NCBI GenBank assembly: GCA_947069175.1 | Contig: CAMTDV010000018.1 | Span: 40,126,869-40,190,868, forward strand | Direction of reading: 5' to 3' | Origin: Scalesia atractyloides | Lineage: Eukaryota > Streptophyta > Magnoliopsida > Asterales > Asteraceae | Length of the DNA stretch: 64,000 nucleotides | Part shown: piece by piece, positions 22,141 through 31,803 of the stretch | Layout: the number at the start of each line of letters is the position of its first letter | Numbering within the stretch: the stretch's first letter is position 1 | Made by a program: the position numbers and the translations under genes | Notes under the pieces: generated by a model | Told to the model about the DNA's origin: nothing | Seen by the model: only the letters and a program-made list of their open reading frames with translations | Databases searched by the model: none

Positions 22141-22738
22141 GCGTTATCTAAACCACTTCAAACAAGATACAAGACATGACATTTTTATACAAGATATAAC
22201 ATTGTATACAAGACATGGTATTTTATTCAAAACATGAGATTTTCATATAAGGATATTTTTGGTTATTAAGTTAACCTTACATTATTTCTTTTAATCATAT
22301 GATTTTCATATGATTTTTATAATAAGAAATATTTTACAATGGTTCATGGCTATTTTTGTACTAGTTAAACTTTTATTTTTAAATTTCAAAACCCTGAAAC
22401 GTCAACACAAAACCTATGTTGCTCACAGGCATTTTTATGCTGACATACCTATTTTCACATGTGTTTTAGGAGCTAATGTTTGAGGTTGATTCATGCGACA
22501 CTTAGGATGGACTTTGGGCTTTAGTGACTTAAAATCTACAAAACAATAATACTGTTGTTATTATTTCGCAAAGACATTTTAATTTCCGTTTTGTTTTCCT
22601 TTACTCCAAGACAATGTAATTAAACTTAATGTAATAATACAAAACTTTAATTACCATGGTTGTTGAAACAATACTTCTGTTACGACACTCCCCGACGCTT
22701 CCGTCGCGGTTTGTTGTTTTACGCGGTCGGGGTGTGAC
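22141..22738 (+). mobile_element. LTR X: right end of a gypsy LTR
   Basis: Ends CGGGGTGTGACA like LTR1-3, and its last 300 bp align with the end of LTR Y ('acaaaacctatgt-ctc-c-ggcat', 'ttttcacat-tgtttnagga', 'gact-ta-gcttaaaat'). It stops where element B's RNase H reading begins, so X was inserted in B. Its left part was displaced by E. No coding sequence. Confidence 0.65.
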
Positions 22739-23030
22739 ATAATGCTCCAGTGTTAATGCTACCTGAAGGTATTGAAGACTTTGTTGTCTATTGTGATGCA
22801 TCGCACACGGGTATGGAATGTGTGCTTATGCAAAGAGGCAAGGTGATTACCTATTCATCACGGCAATTGAAAGTACATGAAAGAAGTTACACCACACACA
22901 ATTTGGAATTGGGCGCTGTGGTGTTTGTGCTTAAGTTATGGAGACATTATTTATATGGAACTAATTGTGTTGTATAGACGGATCAGAAAAGGATTTGAAT
23001 ATGCGACAATGTCGGTGGATGGAAACGCTT
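22739..23030 (+). pseudogene. B RNase H fragment
   Basis: Reads NAPVLMLPEGIEDFVVYCDASHTGMECVLMQ then SSRQLKVHERSYTTHNLELGAVVFVLKLWRHYLYGT, the gypsy RNase H signature with the first catalytic Asp (YCDAS) and the E of LELGAVV. Gly-to-Glu in GMECVL (C has GKGCVL) and a TAG stop after NCVV (22975) disrupt it. The left side is cut by LTR X. Confidence 0.8.
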
Positions 23031-24000
23031 AATGACTACGATTGTGAGATCTGCTAGCACCCAAGCAAAGTAAATGTAGATGCCGATGCACTAAGTCGCA
23101 ACGAAAGGGTTAAACCCATTCAGGTCAATGCTAAGAGTATCAAGCTCAAGAGTAGTTTGAATGAAAGGATTTTAAATGCCCAAAAGCAAGCCTTGTTAGA
23201 GGCAAACCTTCCAAGTGTAGAATTGGGAAAAACTGTTGACCAGCTGACACCCAGAAATGATGGAATTATTAGACTAAATGGAGGAATCTGGGTTTCGACC
23301 TTTGGAGGACTTAGGATTTAATCCTTCAGGAGGCGCAAAACTCTAAATATTCTATTCACCTGGGAGGTGACAAGATGTATATGGATTTGAAAGCTAATTA
23401 TTAGTGGATGGGTTTGAAGAAATCTATAGCCACCCACGTAGCTAAGTGTCTTACGTGTTCGCAAGTTAAAGTAGAACATCCGAAAACGTCAGGACTTCTA
23501 CAACAACATGAAATTCCCACCAAGAAATGGGAATGTGTAACTATGGACTTTATCACCAAGTTACCAAGGACTAATCACGGTAATGACACGATCTGGGTTA
23601 TCGTGGATAGGCTGACTAAGTTTGCTCATTTCTTGCCTATCAAAGAAACTTTTAGCTCTGACAAGTTGGCGAAACTTTAAGTGGACCAGATTGTATCTTT
23701 GCATGGCGTGCCGGTATCCATTGTATCCGATAGAGATACAACATATACCTCGCATTTTTGGAAAAGCTTCCAACAAGCCTTGAAGATATGTTGTGTGCAT
23801 GTGTAATCGATCTAGGTGGAAGTTGGGATAGTCACTTACCCCTGATCGAGTTCTCCTACGATAACATCTACCATACGAGTATTAAGGCTGCTCCATTTGA
23901 AGCCTTATACGGGAGAAAGTACAGATGCCCGTTTGCTGGGCAGAAGTTGGGGAAACTCAATTGACAGGATCTGAGATAGTCCTGGAGACGACGGACAAGA
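23031..24000 (+). pseudogene. B integrase with an internal deletion
   Basis: MGLKKSIATHVAKCLTCSQVKVEH is the second half of the HHCC zinc domain. MDFITKLPRT and VIVDRLTKFAHFLP start the catalytic core, and SIVSDRD gives the second Asp. Near 23777 about 85 bp present in C (39110-39195) are missing, removing the GTRL-to-IQTL segment including the catalytic Glu. The reading resumes at LEDMLCACVIDLGGSWDSHLPLIEF and ALYGRKYRCPF. Stops and shifts abound between 23031 and 23400. Inactive. Confidence 0.8.
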
Positions 24001-24540
24001 TTTTTCAAAATCGTGATCGTCTCAAAGCTGCCCGTGATCGGCAAAAGAGCTATGCGGATAAGATGCGCAAACCTTTACAGTTCCAGATAGGGGAAAAAGT
24101 ATTATTAAAAATATCGCCTTGGAAGGGCGTTATGCGATTTGGCAAGAAAGGCAAGTTGAGCCCGAGATATATAGGACCGTTCGAGATTATCGAACGTATC
24201 GGATCCATAGCATATAAGCTTAAGTTACCTTAGAAGCTTAGTGGAATCCATGATGTATTCCACATCTCGAACTTGAAGAACTGCTTGGCCGATGAATCGT
24301 TGGCTATGCCACACGAAGACGTACAAATAGATGAAAATCGGAAGTTCGTTGAGAAACCCATGGCGATTGAAGATTGACAGGTTAAGAAACTTCTTAAAAA
24401 GCACGTGCCGATTGTAAAAGTAAAATGGGATGTCCGTCGAGGTCCCGAATACATTTGGGAGGTCAAGTCCACTATGCGAGAAAAGTACCCCCATTTGTTT
24501 GAATACAATCTTGAGGTCGAGATTTCTTTTTAGGGGTGAG
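23925..24540 (+). pseudogene. B integrase C-terminus and chromodomain
   Basis: Reads DRLKAARDRQKSYADKMRK, PLQFQIGEKVLLKISPWKG, LSPRYIGPFEIIERIGSIAYKLKLP, then after a stop HDVFHISNLKNCL and IVKVKWDVRRGPEYIWEVKSTM. The last is the chromodomain-like tail of plant chromoviruses, thought to guide insertion to heterochromatin. Frame is kept from 23925 to 24232, with stops at 24232 and 24379. Confidence 0.82.
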
Positions 24541-24981
24541 AAAGTAACAACTCGTGTTTTACGTCCTATAAAATTCTGACATGTGCCCTATTGATTCTCG
24601 TATGCCGTGTGTTAAGCAAGATGGACTAAAGTTGCCAACATGTTAAATTTTAACCTCTGAATGGCAACTAATAAAGTTGAGGGATCATCTGTGAAGAAAA
24701 CAAACTTTTGAATTTCTGAGAGGCGGTTACGGACCGCAACCATATATGGTTACGGTCCATAACCAATTCAAAAACTATGTGCGCAAGAGGTCCATACGGA
24801 CCGATACCATATATGGTTGGTCCGTAAGGACCTGGCAGATCAGATTTGTTGGCAGCAGTTGTGTTTGCCACATTTCTCATAAATTGCCACACTCTTGCAG
24901 ACCTTGCCACGACTCTAGACACTTGTACTTCTCCTACAACAAGTCTTAACACCTGTCATGCCCTCATGATTCATCTCCAAG

Positions 24982-24989
24982 TATAAATA
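24982..24989 (+). promoter_or_regulatory. LTR1 TATA box (TATAAATA)
   Basis: TATAAATAGGCACC lies about 150 bp downstream of the TTACGGACCG repeats; LTR2 (TATAATAG at 32246) and LTR3 (TATAAAAG at 40314) have degraded versions in the same place. Confidence 0.65.
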
Positions 24990-25579
24990 GGCACCGTGGT
25001 TGCCATAACTCCTTGCTCATCTTCATCTTTCTCCTCTCTTGCTCTAAGTTGGAAGTTCCTGAAGCATTTAGGAGCATCCCCTAAGTTATCTAGTCTTGTT
25101 TGAATCACATGTAAGTGTTCCAACTTGTTCTTTTCAGTTTTAGCGGCTTTTAAGCCAAAGTCAAAGCGTTTATGTAAAAACGCTTTGACCTTCGGCTAAG
25201 ACCACTACGGTCCAGCCATTGTTCGATGCGAACATGGCTACGTGATCGTAATTAGGTAGGTGTTAATCCCCTAAAAAGGGAACCTCCTAATTACCGCGTT
25301 TACTTGACCAATTGATGGGTCAAAGTTATATTCATAAAAAGTCAACGGGTCAGTTTTGAAATAAATTCATATCTAGTAATGCAGGTGTTATAAAATATGT
25401 TTTAACACTTTTATAACTTGGTAATAATAGTTAGAACATGTATAAACATGTTTGGCACGTCAAGTCCAAGTCTAGGGGCGGTTAACAACCGAAAGTCATG
25501 AAGTTTGACTTCTACTTTGACTATCAGTACCGACCTGATTTAGCAACTTAGGATACTAAATTAAAGTTGTTTTAGGACC

Positions 25580-26640
25580 ATGTTATAGTATAGTATAACC
25601 CTCTGGAGTTATACTACATGGTCATCTAATATTCTGCGTTTTATACAAGTATCCGTTATTATGCCAATCTTTGACTAAAATGCCCTTTTTGTATAAATGA
25701 AGGATTTAAACACCAACAAGCATATAAACAATTTACATACTGATTTATAAACTTAATTAAGTTATTTTGATGTCAGCATTCTGATCATGGGTTGTGTTTT
25801 GATTAAATATAGTTAACATTGCTTTTAAACGACTAAAATGCCTTTTTGGCATTTTAGAAGGTTTAAACATAACTTCATCACCAAAATCAATAGCCTACTG
25901 ATGTACTATCATGATATGGATTATTTGGGATATCAAAACAGTTTATGAACTGAGTTTACATATAAGTCCTTGTATAATGTCGATAAATGACGATAACGCC
26001 GGTTTTAACAACAATTTTAACATCTAAATCTTTTACCTACTGTTATATTATATTAAATAACATATTTTGGGTATATAAACTTAATCATAATCTCATATTT
26101 CATTAAACTTTATTTAAATCGTCATTTAGCGTGTTTAACGCCGTTTCGACCCATACTATGGTTTAAAACCATATTTAAGGACCAAAACTTGTTACCTACT
26201 GATTTTAAAACTTATTTTGTTTAATTTTTACAGTAGCTAAAAGTTATAAACTCATAATCCCAAATATGACATCAAAAGCTATGTGTGAAATGACCGAATT
26301 GCCCTTACGGGACATAGTTTGGTTATAAACTAACAACCACACATATATTTGATATCCTACTGATATAACATCATAAAATATATAGTTTTACATAATTTTT
26401 ATGACCTTGACATCAGTTTACTCGTAAACCTCTTTTATAAGGCGTAAAATGACCAAAACACCCTTTTTAGGCGTAACTTGATTTTAACCGACATTCATGT
26501 TAATATCTTACTGATATTATAACAAGTTTAAAACTTATCAGCATATGGAACTTGTATATGACTCATCCGGTTACCCGGTTTCGCTTATATGCGCACGGTT
26601 AGACCTATGTAACTAGTTTACGTATTTTAACCAAAACAGG
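25580..26640 (+). repeat. ~158-bp six-unit degenerate tandem array in LTR1
   Basis: Anchor (C/A)TACTG(A/T) recurs at 25737, 25895, 26037, 26196, 26357 and 26518, spacings 158, 142, 159, 161, 161. Each unit has an AAATGCCC-like or AATTGCCC-like core (ctaaaatgcccttttt) and a 'gtttaaac' or 'ataaac' stretch. Confidence 0.8.
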
Positions 26641-27748
26641 TTTAACCTTATCATTTTTATTTCAAAATCCAGAATGTTATGTGTTTACCATATTTTACAA
26701 GTCTTCGTACTTGTCGGGTCTAAATAACATTCTATTCTGGTCACCACTTAATCTAGCGTATCGTATCGTATTTATTTAACGTAAGACAAATCGGTTCAAG
26801 TCTATGACTTAACTAAGGACCCGTTAGCATTCTAATTTGTTAATTATAACCATCATTCTAGACTAACGACTTTTGGTAGATTGTGCTTCTACTTATCTCT
26901 TGAATTGCAGCTGAGTTATTATTTTCTTGAAGATTTAGCTCAGGTAAATACTCTTAACCTATTTTCCCTTATACGAGCATGGGATACGGTAAACTATTAC
27001 CGCTTGGTCGGGTATGCGATCATGTATTATCCAGTTGTGATTATAACTAAATCTTATAACTCGTTTTAATCTGTATTGCTTGATAACCTAAACATTGGGG
27101 TGGGCTTGACCGTGTCTGGGATATCCTTAGGCTCACTAAAGTGCTAGTGGCCACAACCTTAAGAATGGGGTGTAGGTATACACCAGTCAATTGCAAATTA
27201 TATTATCTGCTTTCTGTGTGAAAGTTCAAAAGTGGTGTGTTAGTCGATCATGTCTCGGTTTCTGTACTAGGCCCCATATGTATTGGCAGGCTTGTAAAAT
27301 TGTATACAAGGTCATTTGTACTGTCCCAAGTTATTTATAAAAATGTTCCTAAAGCACTTAAAATGGTTTTTAAAAGATTTTCAAAACATGTCGATTGATT
27401 GTATTTACCAGTGTAAACTGACGTATTTTTAAAAGATTAAGTTACAGGTACAACACGCATTAGGCCGGAAGCTGCGTAGGTGACAACTTAGAGGATTTGC
27501 GACCCTTACTTGTGCTTTAAAGTCTGTTGATCTCTTTTGTACATATTTTACGATCCGCCTATAGATCTTTATTACAATCCGTCTGTAATTATTATTTTGA
27601 ACTTTGACCATTATCTGGTTGTAATAATATTTTAAATCCAAGACTTCCGTTGTGTTGCTCTGTGTTATTTAGTTATGATGTTATCAACTTACGTCACAAT
27701 ACTCCCCACCGGGCCCACCGGGATACACGTGAAAATCGGGGTGTGACA

Positions 27749-28179
27749 TAGGGCAGAACATGTTTCCCTAACTCGAAAGAACTTACAAACCACTTTTGAA
27801 TAGTCGAAATTTCTAAACCTGAAACAATCCAATGTTTTATTGAGCATCTCTTTTATGTTATCTCAATTTCTATGTGTTTTAATACTTGTTACCTTGTTCG
27901 TTTCAAAACCGATGCACAATTCACACGTCTCTCGCAATAAAAAAACAATAATAATCCATTTACTTGTTGAATACATGACAATACATGCAATTTATGTGAA
28001 TCGTATGTGCTACATGATACTTACATGTTTATACATGCAAAACTTTATTTCGTATTATGATCAAGTCTCATCATTTCCATCTCTTTCGATCCTCTAGATA
28101 TCTACCCCAAGCTCGTCCAAGAAGTCCAGGAAATCACGATATGGTTCATAAAGGGGTAACAACAACTAGGACACAATAT
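27749..28179 (+). other. H leader remnant
   Basis: 430 bp without coding potential between LTR1 and H gag: A/T-rich, with an acatgcaa/atacatg repeat at 27975-28040. No primer site seen; it would lie left of the B insertion. Confidence 0.45.
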
Positions 28180-29440
28180 GAATGAAAGACCTCGTGGGAT
28201 TGATCGCTGAACAGATGGCCGAGCAAATGGCCAAGGTTATACCAGACATTGTGAGCCGAATTCAAACAGTTAATGAAACCCCCAACGCCTCCGTCGATTC
28301 CAAGGTGTAAACATTTAAGACGACGTTCCTGTTCAAGTAGTTCATGGCTTGCAAACACTTAGATTTCACTGGCAATGATTGCGCCACCACCATGATAAAC
28401 TGGTTCGATGCTATAGAACTCACCTTCCTTCAAAGTGGGTGTCCAGATAACCTATGAACCCTGAACGCTATAGGGGTATTCCGTTCGAGGGCTCTCGAAT
28501 GGTGGACCTCTAATTGTAATAAGTGAGAAAATGATGCAACCCACACTTTGCCCTGGGATGAACTAAAGCAATTGATGAATGACGAGTTTTTCCTCCCCAC
28601 AAGCTTCAAAAATTCGAAAACGAGTTTTGGAATTTGAAGCAAACTAGGAGCGACAACGCTGGCTTGACAGTGCACTTCAAACAACTCAGTGTTCTCTGCC
28701 CTGCTCAAGCCGACACCGTTCCTAAGGCCATTGCCAAGTACATTTGCTGACTTCCACCCATGCTGATAAACCATGTTGTGTCTGCCTGCCCCAAAACCCT
28801 TGAGGATGTATCCAGTATATCCACTGAACTCAACAACAATTGTATTCTTCATGGAACCTTCGTCAAGGTTTCTACGAAGCATGCACACCAAGCTACCACC
28901 GACACCACCACTGCTGAACCTTTACCCTCCCAACCTCCCAAGAAAAACAAGAACAAGAAGCCGAAGGCTACTAGTTAAAACTATGCGGTTGTTACTCCGC
29001 CAAACCCGATACACTTACAATCAGTTTCCACTACCTCAACCCTTGAACCACCAAGGAAGAACTACACTGGACTGTGGCCCAAGTGTAACCAATCCTCTTA
29101 CCACCATCCCGCTAACACTCTGTGTCGCAAATGCACAACTTGTAACTGATTTGGGCATTTCTCCGACCGATGTCGCTTAAACCTAAAGCCAACCCAAGAC
29201 CAAACTATTGTTACAAACCCTACCCCTAACCAAGCTCAACCCCAAGCCGTTACTATTCGAGCATGCTTCAAGTGTGGTGATCCTAATCACTTCGCCAACG
29301 TCGGCCCCCAGCACAACAACATCCAGCAGCAGTAACAGCAACACCAGCAGCAGTAGCAACAAGCTCGAGGCAGAGCTTTCGTTATCACCGCCGCTCAGGC
29401 GCAAAATGCTAATGACGTCATAACTGGTACGTTTCTCGCC
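28180..29440 (+). pseudogene. H gag
   Basis: Reads DLVGLIAEQMAEQMAKVIPDIV, then after a stop FMACKHLDFTGNDCATTMINWFDAIELTFLQSGCP, RALEWWTSN and LPWDELKQLMNDEFFLP, the retrotransposon gag domain (Pfam Retrotrans_gag type, W-F-x-x-I-E and A-L-x-W-W). A basic KNKNKKPKATS stretch and two knuckles follow: CTTCN(stop)FGHFSDRC near 29130 and CFKCGDPNHFANV at 29270, the latter lacking its last Cys. At least six stops or shifts. Confidence 0.78.
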
Positions 29441-30780
29441 AACCATGTCTATGCTTCTTGTCTATTCGATACTGGCGCAGATAAAACTTTTGTATCTATT
29501 GAATTCGAACCTATACTCAAGTGTAAACGCTCTAAGTTGCCAAGATCATACGCTGTCGAAGTCGCAAATGGTAAATCCGTCACTGTCGATTCCGTCCTTT
29601 CTAAGTGTTCATTGAATCTCAACGATCGTACGTTTCACATTGACCTCATACCTATGCGAATGGGTAGTTCGAAGTCATAGTAGGTATGGACTGGCTTAGA
29701 CGAGTTTGTACTGAAGTTGTTTGTTCCGAAAGTTCATTCGTCTTCCTCTTCCCAACGATGATTCTCTACACGTCTATGGCGAGAAACCTTCTCAAGGTCT
29801 CAAGCTTATGTTGTGTACTCAAGCGAACAAGTACTTGCGCAAGCGTACCTTCACCTTTCTTGCCCACGTGGTGGAAAAGAAGGATAAAAGCCCAAGCATA
29901 AGTGACGTTCCTATTGTACGTGATTTTCCCGATGTGTTTCCCGATGATCTTCCTGGTCCGTCACCTGCTCGTTCTGTTGACTTTCAAATCGATTTAGTGT
30001 CTGGCGCTACGTCTGTCGCTAAGTCTCCTTATCGTTTAGCACCCTCGGAGATGCAAGAGCTTTCAAGCCAACTTCAAGAGCTTCTTGATAAAGGATTTAT
30101 ACGCCCTAGTACTTCTCCTTGGGGCACTCCCATTTTGTTTGTCAAAAAGAAAGATGGCTCGTTCAGAATGTGTATTGACTATCGTGAGCTCAACAAGCTT
30201 ACTGTCAAAAACCGATATCCTATTCCTCATATTGACGATCTCTTCGATTAACTACAAGGCACGACTTGCTTTTCTAAGATTGATCTCCATTCTGGTTATC
30301 ATCAACTTAGAGTCCTCGACGAGATATACCCAAACCGCCTTTCGTACACGTTATGGTCATTATGAGTTCATGGTCATGCCCTTTGGTTTGACCAACGCAC
30401 CTGCAGTTTTCATGGATTTGATGGTCATTATTTAGACTGTTTCGTGATCGTCTTCATTGACGATATTCTTATCTATCCAATACTCAAGAAGAGCACGAGC
30501 GACACTTATATCTTATCCTTCAACATTTACGCATTGAATTTCTTTACGCCAAATTCTCTAAATGTGAATTTTGGTTAAAAGAAGTTCAATTCCTTGGTCA
30601 TACCATCAACGAACTTGGTATTCACGTTGAACCTGCGAAGATCGAAGTGGTGAAGAACTGGATTACACCTAAGTCTCCGTCTGAAATTCGTTCGTTCCTT
30701 GGTCTAGCTGGTTATTATCGTTGCTTCATTTCGAACTTTATGAAAATCACCGTTCCTCTCACTTCAAGATAAACCTTTTG
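29440..30780 (+). pseudogene. H protease and reverse transcriptase
   Basis: VYASCLFDTGADKTFVS (29450-29495) is the aspartic protease with an intact DTGA. RNDIPIVRDFPDVFPDDLPG-like sequence and YRLAPSEMQELSSQL lead into RT. The longest open piece, 29721-30251, covers TSPWGTPILFVKKKDG, MCIDYRELNKLTVKNRYPIP and IDDLFD. FSKIDLHSGYHQL and the catalytic VFIDDILIY (near 30449) keep both Asp residues, but shifts at about 30310, 30395 and 30480 separate them. Inactive as a whole, though the active-site codons survive. Confidence 0.82.
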
Positions 30781-31803
30781 TTTAGGGTCCTGAAGAAGAG
30801 GAATCCTTCCAAACCCTCAAGGACATGCTTTGCAATGCTCCTATCCTCACACTTCTCGATGAAATGACGATTTCATCGTGTATTGTGATGCCTCGAACCA
30901 AGGTCTTGGTTGTGTACTTATGCAACAGGACAAGGTCACCGCCTACGCGTCGAGACAACTCAAAATCCATGAGAAGAACTATACTACGCACGACCTTGAA
31001 CTTAGTGCAGTTGTTTTCACGTTAAAGATTTGGCGACACTACCTTTATGGTACTGAGTGTATGGTTTTCACCTACATAAGATCCTTCAACACATCTCCGA
31101 TCAAAAGGAACTCAACATGCATAAACATCGTTGGGTATAATTGTTAGACGACTACGACTTCGATATTCGCTACCACCCTGGCAAAGCGAATGTTGTAGCC
31201 GATGCACTTAGTCGTAAAACTCATGTAAAGAGTATTCGTTGCTACCAAGCCTTGGGAAAACTTCATGAGCTTTTTTGCGACGCACAATACTCAGCCATTA
31301 ATGAGGGTAACCTTGATAATGAGTTGAAGTGTGGTGTCGAAAACCCACTCGAGTCTAAGCCTGATGGCATTCTTTACTACCTCAATCGTATCTGGATTCC
31401 TGATCGTAGCAACCTTCGAAACACCTTGATGAATGAAACCTACAAGTCTCGATATTCCATTCATCCGGGCGCTCACAAGATGTACCACGACCTTCGTACA
31501 CCTTACTGGTGGCCTGGTATGAGAATAGATATTGCTCTCAATGTATCGAAATGTCTTACGTGCTCCAAAGTCAAAGCCGAACATCAACGTCCCTCTGGCA
31601 TACTCGAAAAACCAGAGATTCCTGTCTGGAAATGGGAAAGCATTGCTATGGAATTTATTGCTAAACTTCCTCGCACTCCTTCTGGTCATGATAGTATTTG
31701 GGTTATCATTGACCGTATGACCAAATCCGATCACTTCCTCCCCAATCGTGAAGATTACAAAGTCGGAAAATTGGCTCGTGTCTACACGAAGGAGATCATT
31801 AAT
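30781..31803 (+). pseudogene. H RNase H and integrase N-terminal part
   Basis: MYCDASNQGLGCVLMQQDK and ASRQLKIHEKNYTTHDLELSAVVF is RNase H. A 230-codon open frame at 31141-31833 gives YHPGKANVVADALSRK, the integrase zinc domain IHPGAHKMYHDL..KCLTC, and MEFIAKLPRTPSGHDSIWVIIDRMTKSDHFLP. The first catalytic Asp of the core (MDFI in B and C) reads Glu here. The frame ends at the LTR2 insertion after YTKEI; the few residues beyond it are LTR sequence. Confidence 0.85.

Larger units (their letters stand above)
22739..27748 (+). mobile_element. element B: 3' part of a gypsy chromovirus
   Basis: RNase H, integrase, chromodomain, purine tract (tttttaggggtgaga) and 3' LTR1 in the expected order on plus. 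gag, protease and RT lie beyond X/E/G1 to the left. The coding part is closely similar to element C, while LTR1 is clearly more diverged from LTR2 and LTR3 than those are from each other. Confidence 0.82.
24543..27748 (+). repeat. LTR1 (3' LTR of element B), 3.2 kb
   Basis: Starts after a purine tract (first base pair changed, AGTAACAAC where LTR2/3 have TGTAACACC) and ends GGGGTGTGACA. Contains the TTACGGACCG inverted repeats (24721-24831), a TATA box TATAAATA at 24982-24989, a six-unit ~158-bp array (about 25580-26640), and a conserved 3' segment (gaccgtgtctgg..tcactaaagtgctagtggccac, 27108-27152). No ORF supported. Confidence 0.88.
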
